The notes under the pieces: model-generated
What the model was told of the DNA's origin: nothing
The model's database searches: none
Seen by the model: the letters and a program-made list of their open reading frames with translations, nothing else
Position numbers and translations under genes: made by a program
Shown here: piece after piece, positions 1 through 8,989 of the stretch
Layout: the number at the start of each line of letters is the position of its first letter
How positions within the stretch are numbered: the first letter of the stretch is position 1
From: a virus
IMG/VR virus record: IMGVR_UViG_3300005534_000037
Span: 1-28,699 of that record
Reading direction: 5' to 3' (one strand)
Length of the DNA: 28,699 nucleotides

Positions 1-3000
1 TGCCGATCCCAGCCATGTCCGGCGCCTGCTCCGGCGAGCCGGCGAGCGTGTAGCTCACTGTGTCGATCGGACTCACGCCACCGTACGGATCACGGTAGCG
101 CACGCCAGCCGTGTAGGAGCCGCCGCCTAACCCGCGCAACCAGTCGATGATGCTGCCCGGGAACGCCGAGTCGACGATGTCGGCGCCGGTCGGCGGCCCC
201 GCGCCGGCGACGTTCAGCACCTCGATCGCGCAGTCAGCCTCCGTGTTGAACCAGAGGAGGAGCACCGAGCTTCCCGTGATGCTGGACGCGCTGAGCCCCG
301 TGGGCGCCGTCAGCGCCGTCGTGTCGAGGTATTCGGTGGGCGGCGGATAGACCCACGCCGAGGGGAGACCGCCTGCGCCATCAACGCCCGAGACGCTGCG
401 CGCGCGCCAGAAGATCCGCGAGCCCGACGGCAGGTCCGTGACCGAGAGCGTGCGCGACGTCGTGAGCCGCCCTGCGTAGCGCCAGCCCGGATCGCTGTCC
501 GCCGGCCGAACGGCGGTCCCCGCCGGTTGCGCGTTCCAGTAGACGGCGGCCGGATCGTTCGCGGCGTCGAGCGTGACCGCGATGTCGCCATCGAACCGCG
601 TGTCCACGCCCGCCGTCGGGCTCGCGAGCGTCGGCGTGTTGAGCGCGGTCCCCGCGCCCCCAGCGTCGATGCAACGCAGGTAGACGGTGCCGGTGTCGTG
701 GTCCTCCGTGCGCTTCAGGCAGAGGACCAGGCGCGAGCCGCCGCGCGTGTTGCTCGCGCTGTTGGGCTGCTTCGTGATCGTCGCCGTGAACCACGTGCCT
801 TCCGTGACCGCCAACGCGCGCGTCGTCGGCAGGCACCAGAGCGTCAAGTACTGCGCGCCCGCTTGGAACGGCGCCAGCGTCTCATCGAGGAGCTCGGCGA
901 GATTCGCCACCACCTCGGACACGTTGGACACGCTGCCGTCCAAGTGCACGAAGCCGTGGTACGCGAGCGCATCGAGCGTCTGCGAGTGATCGCCCAGATC
1001 CCGCGCGCGCCCGGTGTTGTTGATCAACACCTCGGGCACCTGCTGCTCGTCGATGAGACCGCCCGCGATGTCCGGAATCGTCGGGTCGTCGAAGTGCGTG
1101 AGCTTGTTGAGATTGAGCTGCTGGTCGACGTACCACGTGGCCGTCATGCGCGTGATCGCGTCGTTGTCCGCCTGCTCCCATTCGACCGCGTTCGGATCGC
1201 TCACGAGATCGGTGTCGGTGAGCTCGATCGTCGCCGCCGCCGAGGCCGAGAGGCGCAAGTCGAGCGGGATAACACTCCCGTCCTCGCCGAGTCGAAAGCC
1301 TAACGCAAACTGCGAGCAGATATTGTCGATGAGCCACGTCGACACCGACGCATCGTTGCCGGAGCCGTCTGAGGCGACGAGCTTCTTGATCACCCAATTG
1401 CCGTTGGGGATCGTGGTGTCGGCGATGAGCGCGGCGAAGGCGGCCGCGTCGTACTTGATCGCGGTGAGCGGGGCGCCCGTCGCGGCGTCCAGGTAGCCGA
1501 ACTTTCCGTCCAGGATGTCCTTCCAGAGCTGCACCGGATGGACATCGCTGATGAACATGGGCTGCGCGTCGGTGGGGCCGATCGCCGGCGTGATCGTGAT
1601 GCCGCCGATCGACCCGCCGGCTGCGGGCAGGTCGGCATCCCATGGCGACTCGGAGCCGTCGACGCCGATCTTGACGCCGTAGACCGCGCAGAGGCGGTAC
1701 GTGTCGCTCGTCTCGTGCTGACTCGGGATGTGGCTCCAGATCGAGCGGAGCGCGTACTGGTGCCCGTTGACGTTGAGGGTGATCGCGTCGCCCGTGAAGT
1801 CCCAGCGGATGGCGAAGTTCGTGTCCTCGGCCGAGGCGCGCGCGTTGAGCACCACGTTGTCGGCTTGGTCCAGGAGCGCGTGCGTGAGCGTGTTCTCGGG
1901 GTCACGGCGTCCGTTGCACTCGATGACTTTGGTGAAGCCCTGCACGGCCGCGCGGACGATGCCGGTAACCGGCGTCAGCACCGGGAAGCCGCCGAACGCG
2001 ATCGGCAAGCCTAACGGACAGTAGGGCGCGAGCGCGGCGTACGTGATCGAGGTGTGCGGCTGGCCGACAAAGAGGTCCGCTTCCATGTCGTCCTGCAGGT
2101 CGCGGATCTGGGTCGTGTAGCGCTGCAGTCCCGAGAGCACCGGATTCCGCACGCGACCCGTCGCGAAGGTCGCCCACGTTGCGCCGCCGTCCAGCGAGCG
2201 CTCGATCACGCAGCGGCACCCGCCTAACTGCACCACGCCGTCGGTCCCGCCTAAGAAGGCGGTGAGCCACCGCTCGAGGTTGGACGTGCCCGTGCGCTTG
2301 TCCAAGAACTCGAGCGTCCAGCTGCCCTTGTCCGTCGCCTTGGCTAAGAGATCGATCTGGCCGCGCTCGCCCGACACCGTGTCGAGATACGGCTTGTACG
2401 TGATGCCGGTGTCCGTGAACTCGGGCAGCGTCGACACCGCGAACACGTCGGAATGCGGCGCGCCGGCCGCGGGCACCAAGAGTTGCGACTCGGTGCTGTC
2501 GTTCTGGCTCTTCGGCTTGTAGAAGCGCGCGCGGTAGGCCGGCGTGTAGCCGGAGATGGGCACCGTGTCCGAGCGGCGCAGCACGATCTTGAGCGCGCGC
2601 GAATAGTCGGGCTCGGCCGACGGCGGGCTGCCGGCGTAATCGCCCATCGCCGGCTCCAGGAGCTCGGCGACGAAGTACGTGGGGCTCGTGCCGTCCGGGA
2701 AAAAGAGGAACGTGCCGCCGTTCCAGCAGTACTCGAGAAACGCTTCCCAGCCCGACGCGCCGTCCCAGCCGGTCGCGATCGTCGCGCCTAACCCGTTCAC
2801 CTCATCGGTCGCGGGGATGTAGCGGATCATGCCCGAGAGGCACCACTCCGTGCCCTCGGTCCAGGCGTCGGTCTCGCCGCTTCGGATCTGCTGCACGTCG
2901 GAGCCTTTCGACATGCGCGGATACGCCGCGGCCTCGTCGAGGGGGTAGCGCAGCACGAGCGGCGTCGCGAGTCCGCCCGGAAACCACGTGATCTTGGGGC

Positions 3001-3052
3001 GCGTGCCGAGCGAGGAGCCGGAGGGAATCGGGCCCGGGGCTAAGATGGTCAC
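1..3052 (-). CDS. Tail-tip / baseplate hub-like protein with Fn3-like C-terminal region (partial, runs off left edge)
   Basis: I translated the minus strand from a GTG at 3052-3050 and found no stop codon down to position 1, giving about 1017 codons with the 3' end outside the window. The start lies 4 bases after the stop of the upstream distal tail gene. Residues about 20-162 match the C-terminal domain of that upstream protein (GATIATGWD at 89-97, FFPDG at 117-121, LLEP at 131-134). The middle is a long region without a motif I can name. The last 200 or so residues are rich in Thr, Ser, Pro and Gly, with short strands like fibronectin type III repeats (for example SPTAGVDT, APTGLSASS). Position after the tape measure and first distal tail gene fits a tail-tip or host-contact protein. 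TTA-GGC Leu-Gly pairs recur (125, 1298, 2009, 2222, 2786). The function is inferred from gene order and size; the open frame is directly seen. Confidence 0.85.
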   Translation of the reverse strand, partial: MTILAPGPIPSGSSLGTRPKITWFPGGLATPLVLRYPLDEAAAYPRMSKGSDVQQIRSGETDAWTEGTEWCLSGMIRYIPATDEVNGLGATIATGWDGASGWEAFLEYCWNGGTFLFFPDGTSPTYFVAELLEPAMGDYAGSPPSAEPDYSRALKIVLRRSDTVPISGYTPAYRARFYKPKSQNDSTESQLLVPAAGAPHSDVFAVSTLPEFTDTGITYKPYLDTVSGERGQIDLLAKATDKGSWTLEFLDKRTGTSNLERWLTAFLGGTDGVVQLGGCRCVIERSLDGGATWATFATGRVRNPVLSGLQRYTTQIRDLQDDMEADLFVGQPHTSITYAALAPYCPLGLPIAFGGFPVLTPVTGIVRAAVQGFTKVIECNGRRDPENTLTHALLDQADNVVLNARASAEDTNFAIRWDFTGDAITLNVNGHQYALRSIWSHIPSQHETSDTYRLCAVYGVKIGVDGSESPWDADLPAAGGSIGGITITPAIGPTDAQPMFISDVHPVQLWKDILDGKFGYLDAATGAPLTAIKYDAAAFAALIADTTIPNGNWVIKKLVASDGSGNDASVSTWLIDNICSQFALGFRLGEDGSVIPLDLRLSASAAATIELTDTDLVSDPNAVEWEQADNDAITRMTATWYVDQQLNLNKLTHFDDPTIPDIAGGLIDEQQVPEVLINNTGRARDLGDHSQTLDALAYHGFVHLDGSVSNVSEVVANLAELLDETLAPFQAGAQYLTLWCLPTTRALAVTEGTWFTATITKQPNSASNTRGGSRLVLCLKRTEDHDTGTVYLRCIDAGGAGTALNTPTLASPTAGVDTRFDGDIAVTLDAANDPAAVYWNAQPAGTAVRPADSDPGWRYAGRLTTSRTLSVTDLPSGSRIFWRARSVSGVDGAGGLPSAWVYPPPTEYLDTTALTAPTGLSASSITGSSVLLLWFNTEADCAIEVLNVAGAGPPTGADIVDSAFPGSIIDWLRGLGGGSYTAGVRYRDPYGGVSPIDTVSYTLAGSPEQAPDMAGIG

Positions 3053-3056
3053 GGCG

Positions 3057-4076
3057 TCAGTATCCGAGCACGGGGCCGCCTAACGAGCGCAGCGTCAGGT
3101 CCTGCTTGAAGCGCTTCTGTCCGTCTTTGTCCGGCGGTCCCGCATCGATCGGCTCGACGAGCAACACGGGGTAACTCACCGCGAGGTTGGAGGCGTCGGG
3201 GTAGAACGTGAGCACCTGCTGGTCGCGCGCGGCGATGAGGAACTGCTGCCACCCGTCCGCGTCGTCCCAGCCGGTGATCGTGGCGCCGTCGTCCTGCGTG
3301 CCGCCGATCGCGGGAATGCGACGCGCGGTGCACTTGAAGAGCTCATCGATGCCGGCGAGCGCGCGGAGCCGGCCGAGCGGGCCGTCCAACATCGTGGAGT
3401 TCTTCCGCGGCTGCGGGTAGCTCTCCCCGACGTCGCAGTAGAAGCGGAGGCCGCCCGATGTGCTGAGCGGCGTGCTGATCGAGAGCGCGTCCCAGAAGAT
3501 GAGCCGCTCGAGCGAGCTGCCATCGGCGGTAAAGTCGAAGACGCCGAGCTTGACCGTGAGCTGCCCGCTCACGTCCGTGACCGCATCGATCTCGAGCGTC
3601 TCCCACTCGTCGAACGCGCCGAGGTAGGCCGATGCGGCGCCGATCTGCATGCCGATCGGCGTCGATGCTGGCGAGCCGCCGTTGTGGAAGCCCACGCCGC
3701 ACGCGCAGCGCACGACGACCGCCGTGGACGGCGGGAGCCCGGTGAACGTGCGGCTCACGTACATCGTCGGGTTGGGGCCCGGCGCGCCGCCGTCGTTGAA
3801 GAGGCAGCGGAGCGCCTGCGCGCCGTCGTACTTGGCGCCCGGCGCGAACGCGCTGCCGGCGCCCTCGCTCACGACGTCGAACGAGGAGGCGCCCGACGTG
3901 TTCACCTGGGTCGTCGGCCACGTATCGACGAGCGGGGTGAGGCCGTTGGCGTCCGTGCCTGTGCCGGTCGCGTTGTTGTTGAAGCCCTCGAAGGGCTCGA
4001 AGGCGATCGGCGTGTCAGTGGTGACGCCCACCCAATCGATGCGCGCGACCTTGCTCCGGTTGACGCCCCTACCCAC
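3057..4076 (-). CDS. Distal tail protein with carbohydrate-binding-like N-terminal half
   Basis: A 339-residue protein starting at a GTG whose bases overlap the TAG stop of the tape measure gene (GTGGGTAG), so translation is probably coupled. Residues about 24-205 look like a beta-sandwich of the type seen in carbohydrate-binding modules: FEPFEGFNN near the start, alternating beta-like stretches, and FWDALSIS near residue 194. Residues about 208-339 form a second domain with GATITGWDD (264-272), a YPDAS motif (292-296) and LLVEP (305-309). The same domain opens the next protein, which suggests duplication. The position just after the tape measure is where distal tail (Dit-like) proteins are usually encoded in siphophages. 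The structural role is inferred from order; no Dit signature was recognised in the sequence itself. Confidence 0.8.
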   Translation of the reverse strand: MGRGVNRSKVARIDWVGVTTDTPIAFEPFEGFNNNATGTGTDANGLTPLVDTWPTTQVNTSGASSFDVVSEGAGSAFAPGAKYDGAQALRCLFNDGGAPGPNPTMYVSRTFTGLPPSTAVVVRCACGVGFHNGGSPASTPIGMQIGAASAYLGAFDEWETLEIDAVTDVSGQLTVKLGVFDFTADGSSLERLIFWDALSISTPLSTSGGLRFYCDVGESYPQPRKNSTMLDGPLGRLRALAGIDELFKCTARRIPAIGGTQDDGATITGWDDADGWQQFLIAARDQQVLTFYPDASNLAVSYPVLLVEPIDAGPPDKDGQKRFKQDLTLRSLGGPVLGY

Positions 4077-7000
4077 GGCGCGAGCCTCGGCGCGTGCGGA
4101 TCACCATACGCCGGTCGCCCACCTCTTCACGCATGCGATTGTAGTTGGCGAGCTGCGTCGGGTCGCGCGGATCGAATTTGTCGCCCTCCCAGATGACGAC
4201 GGCGCTGCCGGTGAGCGCGGCCATCGCGGCCTGACTCGCCGTCTGCTGCCGGCTTGCGCTCGAGCCACCGCCGCCGCCGCCGCCACCACCACCGCCGCCG
4301 GACCCGCTGATCATGCCGCCTAACGTCGCCATCGCGGCGGCTGCCGCCATGTACTCTGCCGCAGCGGCTAAGTGCTGCCCGGCCATCGCCGGGTCCGCGA
4401 TCGCTTCCGCGATTTGCTCGATGGCCTTGCCCATCCAGAGCTTCGCGAACGACTCGGCCACCTCCGCGATCGCGCTCTTCATGGCCTTCTTGAACGCGTC
4501 GCCGGCGTTCTTGGCACCCGCGCCTAACGCCTCGAAGGATTTGATGAAGCCTTCCGCGAATGCCCCCGAGAGGAGCGACGCGATGTCCTGAATCGAGACC
4601 TTGACCTCCTGCAACCGGTTGCCGGTTTGTGTGAGGCCCTGGTTGATCTGCTGGAGCGCCGTGGTCGGACTGCTGCCCGCGTTGTGCGACTTCGACTGCT
4701 TGGTGGTCACGGTGGCGCCCGGCAGCAGCATCGCGGCCGTTGAGTCGGGCATCATCGCCATCTGCGCGAATTCCATGAACTGCTCGGCCGAGCGCTGGGA
4801 CCGCGCCGGCTCGGTCAGGATCTCGTTGAGCTTGATGAGGCGTTCCTTGAGCTTCGCGATCTCCTCGTAGGCTTTGACCTGCTCGGCGGAGCCGGGTTTG
4901 AGCGTGGCGAGCAGTTTCTCCTCAGCCGCGAGCTGCTTGTCGGTCTCGTCTTTGATCGCCGCGAGGCGGTCGAGTTCGCGTTTCCCGAACTCGGCGCGGA
5001 TGGGCTCGAGTTGCTGGTCGATCACGCCCATCTGCGCCTTGAGCCGAGCCCGCTCGCGCTCGATGCCCGCGAGGTTCTGCTCAGCGATTGCCTGCCGCGC
5101 GATGTTGTCCGGGGACAGCGGGCCGGCAACCGAGGCGAGCGATGCTTTGGTCAATTCGTCGCGCGCGGCCGCCTCCTTCTGCTGCAACTGCGCGTCGCGG
5201 ACTTGCATGTCCGCGTACTTGACCTGCAGATCGGTGACGCCTTTCAGTTCGTCGCGCTGCAGCGCGCGGATCTTCTCGAGCGCGGCAATCTCGCCGTCCA
5301 AATCCTTCTGCAGCCGCGCGGCTTTTTCGGGGTCCTCGGCGTCCGGGTTCGGCAGCGCCGGATTCGGATTCCGCGGCAGCTCCTTGCTTGAGCCGAGATG
5401 ATACGTGGCGCGGTCCGCCTGTGCCTGCGCGCTCTTGTCCTCGGGATGCGCGAGTAGGTAGTCGACGCGATCGGCGCCGAGCTTGTTCGCAGCCTCGTTC
5501 GTCGCGCGGAGTTTGACATCGGCGTCCACCAGATTGCCTAACGCGCCGACGAGCTTCTCCTGGCCCGTGATGGAGACGGTGAGTTGCTGCTCGCGCGCGT
5601 ACGCCTGCGTGCCCGGAATCCGGCTGCTGATCGGATTCCGGATTTCGTTCATGAACTGCTCGGCCTCGAGCACGAGGAGCCGCGTGCGCTCCCACGCTTC
5701 GTTCACCGCGTCGATGAAGATGCGGATCGAATCGATGCCGTATTGCAGGAACTCGGCGATCTTCGGCTGGTTCTGCGCGAGCTTGTTGACCCAGTCGATC
5801 ATCTTCTGGATCATCGCGCCGAACGCCGTGTTGACGCCGGACTCGCCGATCGCCACCGCGAGCTTGAAGAGCGCGGTCTTGAGGTTCGTGACCTCGCCCG
5901 ACAGCGTCTTCATCTGGTCCTGCGCGGCGTTCGGGAACGCCTCGCCGATGTGCTGGATGTACGCCGCGATGCTCTCCGAGTCGGCGTGCACCGTCGTGGT
6001 CATGCCGTGGAACGTGGCTGTGAACGTCTTCGTCGTTTTGTCGAGATTCGAGATCTGCACGCCCACGTTGCTCAGTTGGTTCTTGAGCGGGCGCATCATG
6101 TCGGCGTCGGCCGAGCGAATCGCGAGCGCCAGATCCTCGATCGTGCTCTTCGACAACACCGCCACGTTCGCGAACGCCTGCATCTCGCGCTTGGTGGGCG
6201 AGAGGCCCAAGCCTAACAGCCGCTGGTAGCCCTCCGTGATGTCCTGGAGGGTGAACGGCATCTTCGTTTCGATGTCGATGAGCGACGCGATCGCGTCCTT
6301 GGCGACCGTCGCACTGCCTAAGAGCGTCGTGAGGTTGATCGAGAGGCGCTGGAACTCGCTGTTCGCGTCGTAGAGCCACTTGCCGATGCCACCGAGTCCG
6401 CCTAACGCGACCAAGCCCGGGAGCGAGGCGACCGACGTCCAGATGCTCGAGATCGCGCTTCCCAGCCGTTTGACGCCGCCCCAGACGCCTTCCACGATCG
6501 AGCCCAGCCCGCGGAAGAACGCGGCGATCGGGTGCGAGGCGCCGCCCGCGACCTTCCGCTCGATGGCGGTGATCTCGTTCTCAAGCGCTTTGACGCCCTG
6601 GACGTTGGGCCCGATCTCTTTGATCCACGCGCGCTCGGCCGACGCCGCCTGCTGGAACGCTTTGACCGCATCGCGATCGGTGACATCGATCTGCTGCCGC
6701 AGCTTCGCGAAGCCAGCGATGGATTCCGCGACCTCGGCCCTGAGCGCGAGCCCCGAGGCGCCGCCGCTGACTTTCGTCGCCACGGAGGGCGCTGCAGTCG
6801 TCCGCCCGGTGATCTTGCCGAAGATGCCGGAGAGGAAGCCGCCCGCTTTCTGCGCGCCGCTCGCGAGTGCCGCGAAGGCGCTCTCGCCCACCTGCTTCGC
6901 TTTGTCGAGCGCCTGGGTGATGAGCGAGGTGTGCGACGCAAACTGGCCGGCCGTGTCGCGCCAGCGGTTCGCGACCTGGTCGAACTGGAGGCCCTGCGCG

Positions 7001-7134
7001 CGCGCGTCCACCTGGTCGAGGGACTCGCCGACGCGCGCGGCCATGTCGCGGGCCGCGTCAGCGATCGCGCGGAACGGGCCCGAGGCTTTGTCGACCGCCT
7101 CGACGATGAGCTGACTCAGGCCGTCATTCGCCAT
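4069..7134 (-). CDS. Tail tape measure protein
   Basis: A 1021-residue protein, by far the longest complete gene, directly downstream of the tail assembly chaperone pair, which is the standard siphophage position. Tape measure proteins set tail length and leave with the DNA at injection. The N-terminus (LIVEAVDKASGPFRAIADAA) is the amphipathic helical start common to this family. A hydrophobic stretch around residues 235-255 (LPGLVALGGLGGIGKW) could be a membrane-active segment. Residues about 590-790 are charged, Lys/Glu/Gln/Ala-rich helices likely to form coiled coil. Near the C-terminus there is an Ala-rich segment and then an unbroken glycine run of about a dozen, followed by Ser/Gln-rich sequence. 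The ATG at 7134 is 30 bases from the previous stop. Tail length would be long given the protein size, if the usual proportionality holds. Confidence 0.93.
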   Translation of the reverse strand: MANDGLSQLIVEAVDKASGPFRAIADAARDMAARVGESLDQVDARAQGLQFDQVANRWRDTAGQFASHTSLITQALDKAKQVGESAFAALASGAQKAGGFLSGIFGKITGRTTAAPSVATKVSGGASGLALRAEVAESIAGFAKLRQQIDVTDRDAVKAFQQAASAERAWIKEIGPNVQGVKALENEITAIERKVAGGASHPIAAFFRGLGSIVEGVWGGVKRLGSAISSIWTSVASLPGLVALGGLGGIGKWLYDANSEFQRLSINLTTLLGSATVAKDAIASLIDIETKMPFTLQDITEGYQRLLGLGLSPTKREMQAFANVAVLSKSTIEDLALAIRSADADMMRPLKNQLSNVGVQISNLDKTTKTFTATFHGMTTTVHADSESIAAYIQHIGEAFPNAAQDQMKTLSGEVTNLKTALFKLAVAIGESGVNTAFGAMIQKMIDWVNKLAQNQPKIAEFLQYGIDSIRIFIDAVNEAWERTRLLVLEAEQFMNEIRNPISSRIPGTQAYAREQQLTVSITGQEKLVGALGNLVDADVKLRATNEAANKLGADRVDYLLAHPEDKSAQAQADRATYHLGSSKELPRNPNPALPNPDAEDPEKAARLQKDLDGEIAALEKIRALQRDELKGVTDLQVKYADMQVRDAQLQQKEAAARDELTKASLASVAGPLSPDNIARQAIAEQNLAGIERERARLKAQMGVIDQQLEPIRAEFGKRELDRLAAIKDETDKQLAAEEKLLATLKPGSAEQVKAYEEIAKLKERLIKLNEILTEPARSQRSAEQFMEFAQMAMMPDSTAAMLLPGATVTTKQSKSHNAGSSPTTALQQINQGLTQTGNRLQEVKVSIQDIASLLSGAFAEGFIKSFEALGAGAKNAGDAFKKAMKSAIAEVAESFAKLWMGKAIEQIAEAIADPAMAGQHLAAAAEYMAAAAAMATLGGMISGSGGGGGGGGGGGGSSASRQQTASQAAMAALTGSAVVIWEGDKFDPRDPTQLANYNRMREEVGDRRMVIRTRRGSRRG

Positions 7135-7164
7135 GCGGCACGCTCCATCGCGTCTGGGTCCTCA

Positions 7165-7889
7165 TCACATCACCTCGTCCGCGTCGACGCGGAGCCGCTT
7201 GCGCATCATGATCGTGCCGGCCGCCTGCTCGAAGAGGTCGTCGATCGCGTTCTTGATGGACGGCGCGTTGCTCCGGCAACTCGCGTACGCCAGCTGCATC
7301 GCGTGGAGCATCGTGCGACCTTGCCGCGCCTCGAGGTGCGGGAGCGCGTCCATGGCGAGATCGAACCACGCCGCGGGAATGACGTGGTCGCTGGTCGGGT
7401 AGAGCGCGTTCCGGTAGGCGTCCATCCCGAAGCAGCGGATGAACTCCCACTGCCGCAGGTGTTGCGGCTCGATGGCGACGATTAGCTCGTGCCACTCCCA
7501 GCGGCGCCCGGCGTCGGTCCCTCCACACTCGGCGGCTTCTCGTTCGCGCTCGAGCCGAGCGGCGCGCTGCGAAGGGACTTCAGAAAACCCAGCACGATCT
7601 CGCAGGCGACTGCGGGCGGCAACGCGAGCACGCGATCGGCGACGGTGGGCTCGCGGCGCGCCAGCCACCGCGTGGGCGGCGGCGGGAAGATGCGGTCGAG
7701 CACCTTCCGCATCTGGCCGAGCATCGCGCCAAAGTCGTCGCGCTTCTCGGCGTCGCTGAGTTTCTCGAGCGTGCCTAACAGGCGGACCTGCTCCTCGAAG
7801 GAGAGGTGCCGCCCGATGAACGTCTCCCCGTGGATCTTGAGCTGCGGCGCGTCGAGCTCCGCCAGCATTGCATCGGCGTCTTGCAGCAT
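7165..7889 (-). CDS. Tail assembly chaperone long form, gpG-T-like fusion made by -1 frameshift
   Basis: The frame running to the stop at 7165 is open upstream to about 7668, but it has no ATG/GTG before the well-formed stretch WHELIVAIEPQHL. The first in-frame ATG is deep inside (CFGMDAY). The upstream short chaperone gene is in the 0 frame and contains GGGTTTT at 7590-7584, read G-GGT-TTT, a canonical X-XXY-YYZ slippery heptamer. A -1 slip after residue 102 continues in this frame as SEVPSQRAARL and so on, giving a product of about 241 residues. In siphophages the minor fused chaperone and the major short form coat the tape measure during tail assembly. This gene pair sits exactly between the tail tube and tape measure genes, as expected. 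Frameshifting itself is inferred from the slippery site, the frame relation and the missing start. Confidence 0.8.
7482..7889 (-). CDS. Tail assembly chaperone short form (gpG-like)
   Basis: 135 residues from the ATG at 7889. The protein is helical and charged through residue 102 (FEEQVRLLGTLEKLSDAEKR, then VADRVLALPPAVACEIVLGF). The tail after residue 102 is low-complexity Ser/Gly/Pro sequence ending GSGTS, which looks like a terminus not under strong structural constraint. That fits a frame that is left by some ribosomes at the GGGTTTT site (7590-7584). Position between tail tube and tape measure is the classic place for this chaperone. A strong hairpin (7925-7960) lies just upstream of the start. 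I saw no sequence match strong enough to name a Pfam family; the call rests on position, the overlapping -1 frame and the slippery site. Confidence 0.82.
   Translation of the reverse strand: MLQDADAMLAELDAPQLKIHGETFIGRHLSFEEQVRLLGTLEKLSDAEKRDDFGAMLGQMRKVLDRIFPPPPTRWLARREPTVADRVLALPPAVACEIVLGFLKSLRSAPLGSSANEKPPSVEGPTPGAAGSGTS
7584..7590 (-). other. GGGTTTT -1 ribosomal frameshift slippery site
   Basis: On the minus strand the 0-frame codons read CTG GGT TTT CTG, so G-GGT-TTT is a perfect X-XXY-YYZ heptamer. Slipping back one base lets both tRNAs re-pair (GGG, TTT). The -1 frame is open from about 7668 to 7167 and joins the chaperone short form to the downstream frame. The heptamer is in the region where both frames are open, which is required for a functional site. 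Confidence 0.8.
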
Positions 7890-7924
7890 GGGTGTGGCGT
7901 GCCCCGCGAGTGGGAAGGTGAGGC

Positions 7925-7960
7925 CACGCGTCCGAAGCCGTGAGGCGCCTCGGACGCGTG
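7925..7960 (-). other. Strong hairpin between tail tube and tail chaperone genes
   Basis: An 11-bp perfect inverted repeat (CACGCGTCCGA / TCGGACGCGTG) with a 14-base loop lies between the tail tube stop (7973) and the chaperone start (7889). No T-run follows on the minus strand, so a classical intrinsic terminator is unlikely. An mRNA-stabilising or partially terminating hairpin that lets tail tube be made in excess is plausible but inferred. Confidence 0.6.
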
Positions 7961-7972
7961 TGTGTGCGATGG

Positions 7973-8989
7973 TTAGTTGTACAGCAGCGTGACTTCGTCG
8001 TGCGCGACTTCCGTGGTCGGCCGGAACGCGAGCGAGAGCTTGAGCGTCGCGACCGCGCCCTTCTTTTCGCGCGGGTCGTCGACGATCTGCGCCGCCGGCG
8101 CCGAGAGCGCGAACTGCTTGTACTGCGTGCCGCCCACCTGCAGCGCGACCGCGAACGACGTCCCGAGTTCCTTCAAGGCCCGCGGGTTGAACGTCGTCGC
8201 CGTGTGGAACGGCGAGCCGGTGGCCAGCGTGGGGAGTTCGATCGTGCACTCGAAGGCGAAGTCCACTTCCTCGCCGAAGAAGTAGCCGCCATGGCGCGCG
8301 TTCACGTTGTCGTAGAAGCGGTCCGTGAGCCCCGTCTTCTGCGTCAGCTTGAACTCCTGCACGCGCACCGGGGCGAAGTCGGCGAGCGTCAGGTTCATCG
8401 CCGTCGCCTTCGGTCCGATCGTCGAGTTGTACACGAGGTCCGCGGGGATCGCGGCGTCCGACTCGAAGGCGGCCATGATGCCTTTGAGCTTCGACTTGAG
8501 CGACGCGATTTTAGGCAGCGTGCAATCGAGCTCGATGCCCTCGCCCAGAATGCCCTGGATCGCGTAGAGCTCGCCGTACTCGTACGCCTCGGCGCAGATC
8601 GAGAGGAAGTCGGCGTCATCGCCCGGCGTGTACGTCACCGACTCCGCGCCTGCGGTGGTGTCCACGACCGCCTTCCAGCCGTTGCAGATCAAGATCTTGT
8701 GCGCGTTGGGCAGGACGGTCGACGAGTACGCAGCGCCGGCGCCCGCGGCTTCCATGACGATGTCGCACTCGGCGGTCCGGCCTTCGGAGCCGACGAGCGG
8801 CAGCATCGCGTAGGAGCCGGGCGACTTGCCGTCGCGCTTCCCGTCGTACGCGTCGGTGACCTTGCAGCTCGGCGCGCTCGAGAGCCGGATGCCATCCGTC
8901 GCCGGCGTGAGCGCCACGGCCGTGCCGTAGGTCGCTTCGGGCTTCGCCTGGAAGCCCCATTTCCCTGTGGTCTTGGTGACGAGCGGCAT
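7973..8989 (-). CDS. Major tail tube protein
   Basis: 338 residues from ATG 8989, with a Shine-Dalgarno-like TAGGAG upstream. It begins KTTGKWGFQAKPEATYG, the pattern of phage tail tube proteins that open with an 'E-TYG-TA' segment. The rest is beta-rich with many Thr/Ala/Gly residues, and it includes GKSPGSYAML and a C-terminal segment (KLSLAFRPTTEV) typical of tail tube folds. It is the largest gene between the tail-completion/terminator genes and the chaperone pair, exactly where the tube subunit belongs. It would polymerise as stacked rings around the tape measure. There is no sheath gene nearby, which supports a non-contractile tail. It is separated from the next gene by a strong hairpin. 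Confidence 0.85.
   Translation of the reverse strand: MPLVTKTTGKWGFQAKPEATYGTAVALTPATDGIRLSSAPSCKVTDAYDGKRDGKSPGSYAMLPLVGSEGRTAECDIVMEAAGAGAAYSSTVLPNAHKILICNGWKAVVDTTAGAESVTYTPGDDADFLSICAEAYEYGELYAIQGILGEGIELDCTLPKIASLKSKLKGIMAAFESDAAIPADLVYNSTIGPKATAMNLTLADFAPVRVQEFKLTQKTGLTDRFYDNVNARHGGYFFGEEVDFAFECTIELPTLATGSPFHTATTFNPRALKELGTSFAVALQVGGTQYKQFALSAPAAQIVDDPREKKGAVATLKLSLAFRPTTEVAHDEVTLLYN

Noticed and set aside
527-1303. Long plus-strand frame in the tail-tip region
   Set aside because: Arg/Glu/Val-rich shadow opposite the long minus-strand tail gene, common in G+C-rich DNA; no plausible protein composition.
5483-6229. Plus-strand frame opposite the tape measure gene
   Set aside because: Ser/Ala/Arg-rich antisense shadow of the tape measure codons.
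7165-7430. Separate start for the downstream chaperone frame (M in CFGMDAY)
   Set aside because: It would drop the well-formed segment upstream (WHELIVAIEPQHL), which is open and continuous with the slippery site, so the frameshift product is preferred.
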